The notes under the pieces: generated by a model
Seen by the model: only the letters and a program-made list of their open reading frames with translations
What the model was told of the DNA's origin: nothing
The model's database searches: none
Program-made: the position numbers and the translations under genes
Part shown: positions 1-7,983 of the stretch, in pieces
Layout: each line of letters begins with the position of its first letter
Position numbering within the stretch: position 1 is the stretch's first letter
Origin: Kribbella steppae
GTDB lineage: Bacteria; Actinomycetota; Actinomycetes; Propionibacteriales; Kribbellaceae
Length of the DNA: 64,000 nucleotides
NCBI RefSeq assembly: GCF_004342025.1
Contig: NZ_SLWN01000017.1
Coordinates: 140,059-204,058, forward strand
Direction: 5' to 3'

Positions 1-193
1 TGGCCAGCGACACAGTGAACGCACTCTGGCTGGGGGAGACGTGGAACGCGTCGACGAGCTCCGGGAGAAGCGGCTGGGTGCTGTAGAGCAGTGCGAACGT
101 CGCCAGGCCCGCCGCGAACAGGGCGATGGACAGCCGGCGATAGCCGGGGTCACCCGGGCGATAGCCGGGCTGAGCGGCGACGGAGGTGTGCAT
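1..193 (-). CDS. MFS transporter, N-terminal part only (runs off window)
   Basis: The reading frame starts at the ATG complementary to 191-193 and is open to the window edge, giving 64 residues. A short hydrophilic N-terminus is followed by a first membrane helix rich in Ala, Leu and Phe, then the stretch TFALLYSTQPLLPEL and a Ser/Gln loop. This pattern is typical of the YnfM-like drug/arabinose-exporter branch of the major facilitator superfamily. It is divergent from a LysR regulator with a 71-bp gap, the usual layout for a regulator and the exporter it controls. The substrate is unknown and the rest of the gene lies outside the window. Confidence 0.75.
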   Translation of the reverse strand, partial: MHTSVAAQPGYRPGDPGYRRLSIALFAAGLATFALLYSTQPLLPELVDAFHVSPSQSAFTVSLA

Positions 194-232
194 GTCTTCG
201 ACCGTGCCACGTGACTTGCGATGCGTAAAATG

Positions 233-252
233 TCGATCTCAGCAGTAATCGA
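233..252. promoter_or_regulatory. candidate LysR operator in the divergent intergenic region
   Basis: TCGAT (233-237) and ATCGA (248-252) form an inverted repeat spaced like a T-N11-A LysR box. It lies between the divergent LysR and MFS start codons. This is inference from position and symmetry only. Confidence 0.35.
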
Positions 253-258
253 TACGCT
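253..258 (+). promoter_or_regulatory. putative -10 hexamer for a leaderless lysR transcript
   Basis: TACGCT matches the actinobacterial TANNNT -10 pattern and ends six bases before the ATG at 265, where no ribosome binding site is visible. Confidence 0.4.
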
Positions 259-264
259 TCTGGA

Positions 265-1152
265 ATGAATGTCGAGGATCTGCGCTGGTTCGTCGTACTC
301 GCGGAGGCCGAGCACCTGACCGAGGCGGCCGCACTGCTGGGGACCAGTCAGCCGAATCTGTCCCGGTCGCTGCGCCGGGTCGAGAGCGCGTTCGGAGTCC
401 AGCTCTTCGAGCGTGAGCATCGGGGTGTCCGGCTGAACCCGTACGGGCGGGTCGTCCTGGAGGCTGCCCGGGCCGGTACGGCGGCGGTCGACTCGGCTCG
501 GCAGCGTATCGACGCGCTGCTCGACCCGGAGTCCGGGACGGTCCGGCTCGGGTTCCTGCATTCGGTCGCGACCAGCCTCGTGCCGGACCTGCTGAAGGCG
601 TTCCGCGAGGAGGCGCCGAGCGTCCGGTTCGCGCTGCGGCAGGAGCCGGCCCACGACATCGTCCAGGACCTGGAGAGCGGTGAGGCCGAGATCGGCATCA
701 TCGCGCCGCGACCGGATCCGGAGGTGTTCGGCTGGCATCTGCTCGAACAGCAGCGGCTGTGCCTTCACGTCCCGCCTGGACATCCGCTGGCCGCACGGCG
801 CCGCGTGGAGCTGGCTGCGGCGGCTCAGGAGCAGTTCGTCGGGCTGCGGCCTGGGTTCGGCTTCCGGCGGATCAGTGAGGAGCTGTGCCGTGCGGCCGGG
901 TTCACACCGCAGCTGGCCTTCGAAGCGACCGACCTCGCGACCATCGACAGCCTGGTCGGTGCCGGCCTGGGCGTGGCAGTGCTGCCCTCCGGCGCGGTCC
1001 GCGGGAACGAGAGCGGGGCGGTGTCGATACCACTCGCCGGGGTCCAGGCCCGCCGCGAGATCGGTATGGCCTGGCGATTGCGGGCGCAGCTGACACCAGC
1101 CGCCGAGCGCTTCCGCACGTTCGTCCGCGCCCAGCCGGTCAGGTCGACGTGA
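265..1152 (+). CDS. LysR-family transcriptional regulator
   Basis: A 295-residue protein of normal LysR length. Residues 1-60 form the winged helix-turn-helix, with the signature LTEAAALLGTSQPNLSRSLR, and about 88-290 form the periplasmic-binding-protein-like effector domain. It should bind DNA as a tetramer and control the divergent MFS gene. The ATG at 265 has no Shine-Dalgarno sequence. A TACGCT hexamer at 253-258 lies six bases upstream, so the transcript is probably leaderless. The effector cannot be told from sequence. Confidence 0.9.
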   Translation: MNVEDLRWFVVLAEAEHLTEAAALLGTSQPNLSRSLRRVESAFGVQLFEREHRGVRLNPYGRVVLEAARAGTAAVDSARQRIDALLDPESGTVRLGFLHSVATSLVPDLLKAFREEAPSVRFALRQEPAHDIVQDLESGEAEIGIIAPRPDPEVFGWHLLEQQRLCLHVPPGHPLAARRRVELAAAAQEQFVGLRPGFGFRRISEELCRAAGFTPQLAFEATDLATIDSLVGAGLGVAVLPSGAVRGNESGAVSIPLAGVQARREIGMAWRLRAQLTPAAERFRTFVRAQPVRST

Positions 1153-1228
1153 GTGACTTTCGTAGCGTTGGTCCAATTTCCACGGTGTCGACTTGCAGAG
1201 AGAGGGCTTTCCACCGCAAAGTTTCCCC

Positions 1229-1987
1229 GTGAGGAAGCGTCTCAGTTCGATTCGGCCGAGCCGGCGCCTGCTGTTCACAGCAGGTACGGCCGCTGCCGCG
1301 TCGACCGTTGCGTCGGCTGCAACGGCGTCGGCGGCCTCGGTGGGCGAGCTGACCTCGACCGGGGCCTACGGGTCGGGCGTGCTGGGTGCGTGGGAGCGAC
1401 AGGCGCGCGCGATCTCGAGCGATGCGCAGATCCGCGAGACGCGGGAGACCGACGGCGTCTTCATGTTCGGCGACAGCATCGGCGTCCAGGACGGTCCGTC
1501 GCTGGCCAGGCTGCTGTCCCAGCACGGCGTCAACATGGCCGTGCACAACTGGGCCGGCCGACCGGTCACGCCGGCCGTCGACGCGCTGGACACCTGGGCC
1601 CAGGACCATGGCCTGCCACACCGGATCCTGATGTCGGTCGGCTCCAACGACATCTTCACCCCGCCGGCAGTGGCCGCTCAGGTCGAGCGGACGATGCAGA
1701 TCGTCGGCGACGAGCGCACGGTCTTCTGGGTGAACATCCAGGCGGCCCGGACCGGGCACGGTCCCGGCGTCCAGGTCTCCGACCAGCGGAACAGCGCCTG
1801 GATCAACCTGCAGCTGGCCGACGCTCAGCGCCGGCACGAGAACCTCCGCGTCGTGCAGTGGGCCGAGCACCTCGCTGCCAAGCCGAATCGCCTGGCCAAG
1901 TACCTGCGCGACGGACTCCACCCGTCGATCCCGCTCGGCCAGAACGCCCGCAACGCCCTCATCGTCAAGGCCCTCAAGTCGGGCTGA
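1229..1987 (+). CDS. Tat-exported SGNH/GDSL-type hydrolase
   Basis: The GTG at 1229 gives 252 residues; an ATG 36 bases upstream is in frame but only adds a non-signal extension. The N-terminus RKRL...PSRRLLFTAGTAAAA is a twin-arginine-type signal peptide, with likely cleavage after an Ala-rich segment. The hydrolase blocks are visible: GDS (block I, Ser near residue 83), the Asn-containing HNWAGRP, GSND (block III) and DGLHP near the C-terminus, which supplies the Asp-His pair. The family includes secreted esterases, lipases and carbohydrate deacetylases; the substrate is unknown. It converges with the chitinase operon, so it may also act on extracellular polymers. Confidence 0.8.
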   Translation: MRKRLSSIRPSRRLLFTAGTAAAASTVASAATASAASVGELTSTGAYGSGVLGAWERQARAISSDAQIRETRETDGVFMFGDSIGVQDGPSLARLLSQHGVNMAVHNWAGRPVTPAVDALDTWAQDHGLPHRILMSVGSNDIFTPPAVAAQVERTMQIVGDERTVFWVNIQAARTGHGPGVQVSDQRNSAWINLQLADAQRRHENLRVVQWAEHLAAKPNRLAKYLRDGLHPSIPLGQNARNALIVKALKSG

Positions 1988-2032
1988 CCGGGCTCAGGTG
2001 CCGGTTGCGGTTGTGGTTTGTGGTTCCGGTTG

Positions 2033-2064
2033 GGCGACGTGCGGGTCGCTGCCCGCACGTCGCC
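2033..2064. terminator. bidirectional hairpin between convergent genes
   Basis: A perfect 13-bp stem, GGCGACGTGCGGG pairing with CCCGCACGTCGCC around a 6-base loop. It sits between the stop of the SGNH hydrolase (1987) and the stop of the minus-strand chitinase (2078). There is no T-run, as is common in high-GC actinobacteria. Confidence 0.7.
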
Positions 2065-2077
2065 GTACCGCATGCTG

Positions 2078-3631
2078 CTAGAAGCCCGCGGTGATGCGGG
2101 TGAACTCCCAGTCGGGTTGCGCGATGCCGGAGCAGTTGGAGACCACTCCGCCGCCGGCACAACCGCGGTCACGGTTCACCGACCAGAACGCCAGCCGGCC
2201 CAGGCCGTTGGACTTGGCCCAGTTGGTGATGTTCTGCCAGGTGGCCGTCGTGGTCATCTCCTGCTGATCCGACAGACCGTTCATCCCTGAGATGCCCTGG
2301 TGGGCGTAGGCCTGCGCGGTCGTCCAGCCGAAGGTCGCCTTCAGCTTGTTGTTCAGGCCCTGGGAGGCGCCGACGGTGTCGTTGTAGATGTTCGAGCTGC
2401 CGAAGTCGAACGGCATCAGCGTGTAGATGTCGATATTCGCGCCGAGTGCCGCGGACCGTTCGATCAGCCGGTTGCCCCAGAAGTTCGGGCCGGTGGTCGA
2501 CGTACCGAAGGTGAGGATCGTCTGGATCCCCGGGTTGTTCTGCTTGACGATCTTGAGTGCGTTCAGGATGCGGTCCTGGACCACCTCGTTCTCGAACTCG
2601 TCGCTGTTCTCGATGTCGACGTCGATCGCCTTCAGGTTGTACGCGTTGATCACCTGCTGGTACGCCCCGGCCAGCGCCTCCGGCGTACTGCAGTTCGGGC
2701 CGAGCTTGTTCCCGCTCCAGCCGCCGATCGACGGCACGATGTCGCCGCCGGCCGCGCGGATCTGTGCGATCGCGTTGGCGTCCGCACTGCCTTGCAGCGG
2801 CCTGCTACCGTCCCAGGCCGGGTTGCAGCCGCCGGACGACAGGATGAACGCCATGGTGAACCACTTGATGCCAGTCGCGTTCATGACGGTCGCCGGGTTG
2901 GGTGGGTCGCCCCAACCCATGTAGAGGTACGGCGCTGCCCGCCGGGTGCTGGGCTCACCGCCACCGGTGGTGGTCTTTACCGAGATGGTGCTGCTCTTCG
3001 GACCTTCGCCGGCGCTGTTGGACGCACTGACTTGGTAGCTGTACGTCGTGTTCGCAGCAAGGCCGGAGTCCGTGTACGACGTACCAGTCGGGGAACCGAC
3101 CTTCGTGCCGTTGCGGTACACGCTGTAGCTCGTTGCACCGCTTGGTGCGGACCAGGTGAGGCTCACGGACGACGAGGTCGCCGTACCGGAGAGACCTGTT
3201 GGTGCGCCGGGTGCCGTGCCCCCACCGCCACCTGTGCAGGAGCCACCGTTCAGTCGGCAGGCGGCCAGACCGGGGAAGTTGCCCGGGCTGCCGTTGAAGC
3301 CGAAGGTGACAGTGGCGCCTGGTGCGAGCGGTCCGGCCCAGCTTGGCGGGGTGAACGTGTGTGTCTGGCCGCTGCTGCTCCTGGTCGCGTCCCACGAGCT
3401 ACTGATGGTGTAGCCGGATGGGAAGTCGAGTGCGACCGACCACGTGCTCAGTGAGCTCGTGGTGCCGTTAGTGACGGTCACCTTGCCCTCGAAGCCGCTG
3501 CCCCAGTCGGACACCTTGGTGAAGGCTGCGGTGACGGAGGCCGCGTTCGCGGCGGGTGCTGTCAGGAGAGCAAGGACTACTGCGGCGACGGCGGCCAGCG
3601 CTGTCGTTGTTGCGATCGAGATGCGTTTCAT
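2078..3631 (-). CDS. secreted GH18 chitinase with CBM2 and fibronectin type III modules
   Basis: A 517-residue exported enzyme that should hydrolyse beta-1,4 bonds of chitin. Modules in order: Sec signal peptide (1-30); family 2 carbohydrate-binding module (about 31-133, ending in the Cys-rich ACRLNGGSC); Gly linker; fibronectin type III domain (about 142-220); GH18 barrel (about 231-517). The catalytic strand reads AIDVDIE, keeping the DxDxE core with its acid Glu. The gene begins 28 bp after the stop of the upstream chitinase on the same strand, so the two are probably co-transcribed. The ATG has GGAG a few bases upstream. The catalytic domain is of the short ChiD/Streptomyces type rather than the long form next door. 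Confidence 0.92.
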   Translation of the reverse strand: MKRISIATTTALAAVAAVVLALLTAPAANAASVTAAFTKVSDWGSGFEGKVTVTNGTTSSLSTWSVALDFPSGYTISSSWDATRSSSGQTHTFTPPSWAGPLAPGATVTFGFNGSPGNFPGLAACRLNGGSCTGGGGGTAPGAPTGLSGTATSSSVSLTWSAPSGATSYSVYRNGTKVGSPTGTSYTDSGLAANTTYSYQVSASNSAGEGPKSSTISVKTTTGGGEPSTRRAAPYLYMGWGDPPNPATVMNATGIKWFTMAFILSSGGCNPAWDGSRPLQGSADANAIAQIRAAGGDIVPSIGGWSGNKLGPNCSTPEALAGAYQQVINAYNLKAIDVDIENSDEFENEVVQDRILNALKIVKQNNPGIQTILTFGTSTTGPNFWGNRLIERSAALGANIDIYTLMPFDFGSSNIYNDTVGASQGLNNKLKATFGWTTAQAYAHQGISGMNGLSDQQEMTTTATWQNITNWAKSNGLGRLAFWSVNRDRGCAGGGVVSNCSGIAQPDWEFTRITAGF

Positions 3632-3659
3632 GATGCTCCGATCAGTGGGCGGTACGTGA

Positions 3660-5375
3660 TCAGACCTGGCCCCAGAGTGCGGGGACGTTCGGTGGCTCCC
3701 AGCCGGTCAGGGAGGTGTGCCCCTGGATGCACTTGTAGGTGAGGCCGTTGTAGCTCACCAGCGCACCGGTCGCGTACGTCGTGTTGGGCGCCCACGGGGT
3801 GGCCGTCGGGGGCGTCGGTGTCGGCGTCGGCGTCGGGGTGGGAGTCGGGGTAGGTGTGGGTGTTGGGGTCGGAGTAGGTGTAGGGGTGGGGCTGGGAGTC
3901 GGACTCGGCCCGCTGCAGCCTGGTGTGTCGGCGTTGACCGCGTTGACCACGTGGTTGAAGAGCGTCACGCTCGGGTCCAGCGCTTCGAGGGAGTACATCA
4001 TCGCGCCGGCCAGACCGTTGCAGTGCTGGTAGTCCGCCTTGGCCTTGATCGACTGGGCGTTGTCACCGGTCCAGAACGTCCCGTTGCGGTAGAACCACGT
4101 TGCCTTCGTGGTGTCGTCGAAGTACGTCGCTGACGGGTCGTCGACGAAGCCCACGAGCTCCTTGTAGAAGGAGACGCCTGGCACGTTGCCACTCATCGCA
4201 TGACCGTCAGCAGGTCCAGTGGCCGGCTGGTACTTGCCGTTTGCAGTGTTTGGAACGCCCTTCCAACCCCTGTAGTAGAAGGGATACCCGATGGTCAGCT
4301 TGTTCGCCGGGAAGCCGCCGGGGATGCCGTATGCCGGGTCACCGGCGGTCCACGCCTTGATGGCTCCGTCGACCGAGTACTTGGCCGAGCCGGGCGGGAT
4401 CGGCGTACTCGGATCGTCCGGGGCCTGGTAGAGCGGGTCCTGGAAGTTCGTCGGCCCGGTGGCATCCCAGCCGCCGTGCATGTCGTACGTCATCACGTTG
4501 TTGTAGTCGAGGTACTGACCGATCTTGTCGGTCTCGATGGTGGCGATCTTGTCCTGCCCGGCCGGGGTGGCCGCGGTCAGGTAGTAGCGCTTGCCGGTCT
4601 GGTTGCCGTAGGCATTGAGCTGGGCACGGAACTCGGCCAGCAGTGCGGTGAAGTTCTGCTTGTCCGCCGGGCTCCAGTGGTTGCCGACGTGACCGTTCGG
4701 CGAACCCGGGTACTCCCAGTCGAGGTCGATACCGTCGAAGATGCCGGCCGCCGTACCAGGGCCGCCGAAGCCGTCGATCACCGGCAGGTCGCCCTTGAGG
4801 AACATGTTCACGCAGGAACTGACGAAGGTCTTCCGCTTGGCGTCGGTGGAGGCCGCGTCGGAGAAGTACTTCGAGTAGGTCCAGCCGCCGATCGAGATCA
4901 GGATCTTCAGGTTCGGGTACTGCGCCTTGAGCTTCTTCAACTGGTTGAAGTTGCCCTGGATCGGCTGGTTCCAGACATCACCGACCCCGTCGACGCTGAT
5001 GTCCGCCCCGTACGACTTGCCGTAGTCGGCGAACGCGTCACCGGCGCCGTCACCCGCGTTCGGGTTGTTCTCGTCCTGCGAGGCGGCCTTGTTCGCCATG
5101 AAGCAGGTGTGGTCGGTCGGGTGGATGTTGGCGAACGCGTAGTTCAGGAAGTCCAGCTTGCCGGCCGCGCCGGTGGTGATCAGGTTCTTCGGGTAGAACG
5201 CGTTGGCGTAGATGCCCCACTGGGTGAAGTAGGCGGTCTTCACACCACCGCTGACGGCGGCGGCTTGGGCTTGGGCTTGGGGTGACTCGGCGGTCGCTGC
5301 TGACACGCCGGCGGCGGTGAGCAGTGCGGTGGCCGCGACGGTCGCCGTGGCGGCGAGCAGGCGCAATCGACTCAT
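3660..5375 (-). CDS. secreted GH18 chitinase with Pro-Thr linker and C-terminal CBM5/12
   Basis: A 571-residue exported chitinase. The signal peptide is residues 1-29. The GH18 domain covers about 45-485 and contains the SIGGW strand and the catalytic motif DGIDLDWEYPGS. A long Pro-Thr repeat linker (about 492-530) joins a small CBM5/12-type chitin-binding module that starts near ATPWAPNTTYATGALV and has the family's aromatic residues. The start codon is preceded by GGAGG. It heads a two-gene operon with the CBM2-FN3-GH18 chitinase, so the two enzymes probably attack chitin together with different binding modules. Confidence 0.93.
   Translation of the reverse strand: MSRLRLLAATATVAATALLTAAGVSAATAESPQAQAQAAAVSGGVKTAYFTQWGIYANAFYPKNLITTGAAGKLDFLNYAFANIHPTDHTCFMANKAASQDENNPNAGDGAGDAFADYGKSYGADISVDGVGDVWNQPIQGNFNQLKKLKAQYPNLKILISIGGWTYSKYFSDAASTDAKRKTFVSSCVNMFLKGDLPVIDGFGGPGTAAGIFDGIDLDWEYPGSPNGHVGNHWSPADKQNFTALLAEFRAQLNAYGNQTGKRYYLTAATPAGQDKIATIETDKIGQYLDYNNVMTYDMHGGWDATGPTNFQDPLYQAPDDPSTPIPPGSAKYSVDGAIKAWTAGDPAYGIPGGFPANKLTIGYPFYYRGWKGVPNTANGKYQPATGPADGHAMSGNVPGVSFYKELVGFVDDPSATYFDDTTKATWFYRNGTFWTGDNAQSIKAKADYQHCNGLAGAMMYSLEALDPSVTLFNHVVNAVNADTPGCSGPSPTPSPTPTPTPTPTPTPTPTPTPTPTPTPTPPTATPWAPNTTYATGALVSYNGLTYKCIQGHTSLTGWEPPNVPALWGQV
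3799..3911. repeat. tandem hexanucleotide-like repeat encoding (Pro-Thr)n linker
   Basis: On the minus strand this region encodes alternating Pro-Thr codons, more than fifteen units, with small third-position variation. It is the flexible linker of the chitinase. Such tracts are prone to slippage, so the repeat number may vary between strains or be wrong in an assembly. Confidence 0.85.
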
Positions 5376-5460
5376 GGGCGGTCCTCCGGAGCTGGGACGG
5401 AAGCGGTCCGGTGAAATTTAGTTAAAGACGCTTCGAAAGGAACCGTAACCGTTTCCGGCG
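5376..5460 (-). promoter_or_regulatory. chitinase operon promoter region with candidate operator
   Basis: Read on the minus strand, TTACGG and TAACTA are separated by 18 bases and could be the -35 and -10 elements. An imperfect palindrome GGAACCGTAACCGTTTCC (5439-5456) overlaps the -35, and a short palindrome around TTCGAA lies at about 5431-5439. No DasR-type site is evident. The regulator is unknown. Confidence 0.4.
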
Positions 5461-5579
5461 GGTTGGTCGCCGCCTCACGATGGCGGATTCCCGCTGCTGA
5501 CGGAAACCCGACAACGCCTTTGTCCACAGGGATTCCAGTGCCTGTTCGATCGATGGTCCGGCGACTGCATCTTCTAGGT

Positions 5580-6662
5580 ATGGACACTTCCTTCCCTGCT
5601 CACGACGTTTCGGTGCTCATGGCAACAACCGACGAGGTGTTGCTCGACGATTTGCTCCGGCTGGCAGCGGCCGCCTCGGTGACACCACTGGTCGAGCACG
5701 ACCTGCTCGGTCTCCGACGCAATTGGCATACCGGCTCGCTGGTCGTCGTCGGCCAAGATCTCGCCGATCCGCTCGCCCGCACACAGCCGGTACGGCGATC
5801 AGGCGTCGTCGTGGCCGGTCTCGCGGACGGCGACGACTTGTACCGCTGTGCCTTCGATATCGGTGCGGAGTCGGTCTTCCGGTTACCGACGGACGAATCG
5901 GCGTTGGGTGACAAGCTGGCCGATACCTTGGACGGCGGGGTCAGGACGGCCCAGACACTTGCCTTCGTCGGCGGTTGCGGGGGAGCTGGTGCGACCACCC
6001 TCGCGTCGGCGGTCGCGGTGTTCGGGAACCGGCGCGGCTTCCGGACGATGCTGATCGACGGTGATCCACTCGGTGGCGGTATCGAGCTCGCGCTGGGGAT
6101 CGAGCACGATGTCGGCGATCGCTGGCCGAAGCTACTCAACGCCGCGGGCCGGGTGAGTGCCGCCGCGTTGCGCTCCGCCCTGCCGTCGGTTGATGGCTTG
6201 GCGGTGCTGTCGTGGGATCAGTCCGACGTGACGGTTCTGCCGCCGGAGACGATGAGTTCGGTTCTGGGTGCGGCGCAACGCAGTAGCGATCTAGTAGTGG
6301 TCGATCTGCCGCGTCGTGCGGATCCGGCGGTCGAGGAAGGGTTCGTCCGCGCCGGCGTGACGGTGCTCGTCGTACCGTGTGATGTCAGATCCGTGGCCGC
6401 CGCCAAACGACTGGTCGGTCCGCTGCGAGAGGTCGCCGGCGACCTCCGCCTGGTGGCACGCGAGCCTCGCGCGAGCGCGTTGTCCGCAGCCGATGTTGCC
6501 GACCACCTGTCGTTGCCACTGGCAACGCGAGTCGGCCACGAGCGCGACCTACCAGCAGCAATGGATCAGGGTCGATTCGATCCCCGGCCCCGCGGCCCCC
6601 TCGGCCGAGCCGCCTCCGACCTCCTAGACCTCCTCGGCCTCTCCACCCAGGCAGCAGCATGA
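5580..6662 (+). CDS. CpaE/Ssd-like septum-site/pilus ATPase-family protein of the tad locus
   Basis: A 360-residue protein of the actinobacterial helicase/secretion-neighbourhood CpaE-like family, related to MinD-type ATPases. A receiver-like N-terminal region (1-120) precedes the MinD-like domain. The expected deviant P-loop is GGCGGAGATT at 131-140: the glycines are kept but the catalytic lysine is absent. ATPase activity is therefore doubtful, which is common in this subfamily. CpaE/TadZ proteins localise the pilus machine at a cell pole. The ATG at 5580 is preferred; longer frames extend upstream without signal. The stop overlaps the tadA start as ATGA. Confidence 0.85.
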   Translation: MDTSFPAHDVSVLMATTDEVLLDDLLRLAAAASVTPLVEHDLLGLRRNWHTGSLVVVGQDLADPLARTQPVRRSGVVVAGLADGDDLYRCAFDIGAESVFRLPTDESALGDKLADTLDGGVRTAQTLAFVGGCGGAGATTLASAVAVFGNRRGFRTMLIDGDPLGGGIELALGIEHDVGDRWPKLLNAAGRVSAAALRSALPSVDGLAVLSWDQSDVTVLPPETMSSVLGAAQRSSDLVVVDLPRRADPAVEEGFVRAGVTVLVVPCDVRSVAAAKRLVGPLREVAGDLRLVAREPRASALSAADVADHLSLPLATRVGHERDLPAAMDQGRFDPRPRGPLGRAASDLLDLLGLSTQAAA

Positions 6663-7816
6663 ACGTCTCCGCTGCGCTCATCGACCGGGTTCGCGGCACG
6701 TTGGCCGTCACCGGCGCCGAACCGACACCCGCTCGGGTCGCCGCCGCACTGCGCGCCGACGGTGGCGTCTACGGCGACTCCATCGTGCTTGCCGTCGTCG
6801 CCGCCCTCCGCCGCGAGGCTCTGGGAGCAGGTCCTCTCGACACCCTGCTATCCGAGCCAGGCATCACCGACATCCTGGTGAACGGCCCCGACGAGGTCTA
6901 CGTCGACCGCGGCTCCGGCCTCGAACGGGTGCTGACACGCACCGGCGACGAGCCCGCCATCCGCCGCCTCGCCACCCGGCTGGCCGCGGCCGCCGGTCGC
7001 CGCCTCGACGACGCAACGCCGTACGTCGACGTACGCCTCTCCGACGGCACCCGCTTCCACGCCGTCCTCTCACCCGTCGCCGCACCCGGCACCTGCCTGT
7101 CCTTACGAGTCCCCTCCCGCAAGGTCTTCACCCTCGACGACTTGGTCGCCGCAGGCGCCCTACCACCAGCCGGTACGACGGTCCTGCGCGATCTACTCGA
7201 TGCGCGCCTGGCGTTCCTGATCAGCGGCGGTACCGGAACCGGCAAGACCACCTTGCTCAACTCACTGCTGTCGTTGGTGGATCCGACCGAGCGACTGGTG
7301 CTGGTCGAGGACGCGAGCGAACTGCGTCCGGACCATCCACACGTCGTCCGTCTCGAGGCGCGACCACCGAACGTCGAGGGCAGCGGAGAGATCAGCCTGC
7401 GCGACCTCGTCCGCCAAGCCTTGCGGATGCGCCCCGACCGCCTGGTCGTCGGTGAGGTGCGCGGCCCTGAAGTAGTCGACCTGCTCAGCGCCCTGAACAC
7501 CGGCCACGAAGGCGGCTGCGGCACCCTCCACGCAAACTCAGCAGCCGACGTACCAGCCCGCCTGGAAGCCCTCGGCGCCCTAGCCGGCCTCACCCGAGAC
7601 GCCGTCCACAGCCAAGTCGCCTCAGCCCTACACGCCGTCATCCATCTCACCCGCACCCCCGACGGCATCCGCCGAATCTCCGAGATCCAAACCCTCGACC
7701 GCCTACCGACCGGCCAAGTAGTCACCCGCCCAGCCGTCAAATTCCACCCGAACGGCACCATCACCCTCCTCCCCACCGCCCACCCCTTCACCAACTCCCT
7801 GGCGGGTGCAGCATGA
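6659..7816 (+). CDS. tadA: TadA/CpaF-family secretion ATPase
   Basis: A 385-residue ATPase that powers Flp/Tad pilus assembly from the cytoplasmic face. Residues 1-150 are the N-terminal domain; the Walker A motif GGTGTGKTT lies at 190-198, the Walker B region around DRLVVGEVRGPE near 260-270, and the His box GHEGGCGTLHANS near 283-295. It is coupled by ATGA overlaps to the cpaE-like gene upstream and to a small ORF downstream. Length and motifs are those of the actinobacterial tadA next to the DECH helicase family. Confidence 0.95.
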   Translation: MNVSAALIDRVRGTLAVTGAEPTPARVAAALRADGGVYGDSIVLAVVAALRREALGAGPLDTLLSEPGITDILVNGPDEVYVDRGSGLERVLTRTGDEPAIRRLATRLAAAAGRRLDDATPYVDVRLSDGTRFHAVLSPVAAPGTCLSLRVPSRKVFTLDDLVAAGALPPAGTTVLRDLLDARLAFLISGGTGTGKTTLLNSLLSLVDPTERLVLVEDASELRPDHPHVVRLEARPPNVEGSGEISLRDLVRQALRMRPDRLVVGEVRGPEVVDLLSALNTGHEGGCGTLHANSAADVPARLEALGALAGLTRDAVHSQVASALHAVIHLTRTPDGIRRISEIQTLDRLPTGQVVTRPAVKFHPNGTITLLPTAHPFTNSLAGAA

Positions 7817-7983
7817 CCCCCGCCCTCGCCCCGGTTGCTCTTGCCCTGGTCACCCCACAGCCCGCCGCTTCACCAAGCTCGGGGCGGTGCAGCATGCCCG
7901 CCTTCGCCCCCGGCGTCCTTGCAAGGGTCACCTTCCTCCCCGCAGCCCAACGCTTCGCCAGGCAGCAGGCAGGCGCCGCATGA
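7813..7983 (+). CDS. 56-codon ORF coupled to both tadA and tadB; unknown function
   Basis: The ATG at 7813 overlaps the tadA stop (ATGA), and its own stop overlaps the tadB start at 7980 (again ATGA). The frame is thus joined to both neighbours the way real genes of this operon are. The product is Ala/Pro-rich with no recognisable domain. The DNA looks like two imperfect copies of a start region: GGTGCAGCATG recurs at 7805-7815 and 7886-7896, and GGTCACC follows each ATG at about the same distance, as it also does after the tadB ATG. It may be a short linker peptide that keeps ribosomes moving from tadA to tadB, or the residue of partial duplications. Confidence 0.4.
   Translation: MTPALAPVALALVTPQPAASPSSGRCSMPAFAPGVLARVTFLPAAQRFARQQAGAA

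Noticed and set aside
3799..3911. Tandem repeat as a CRISPR or VNTR locus
   Set aside because: It has no spacers and is explained by the Pro-Thr linker of the chitinase.
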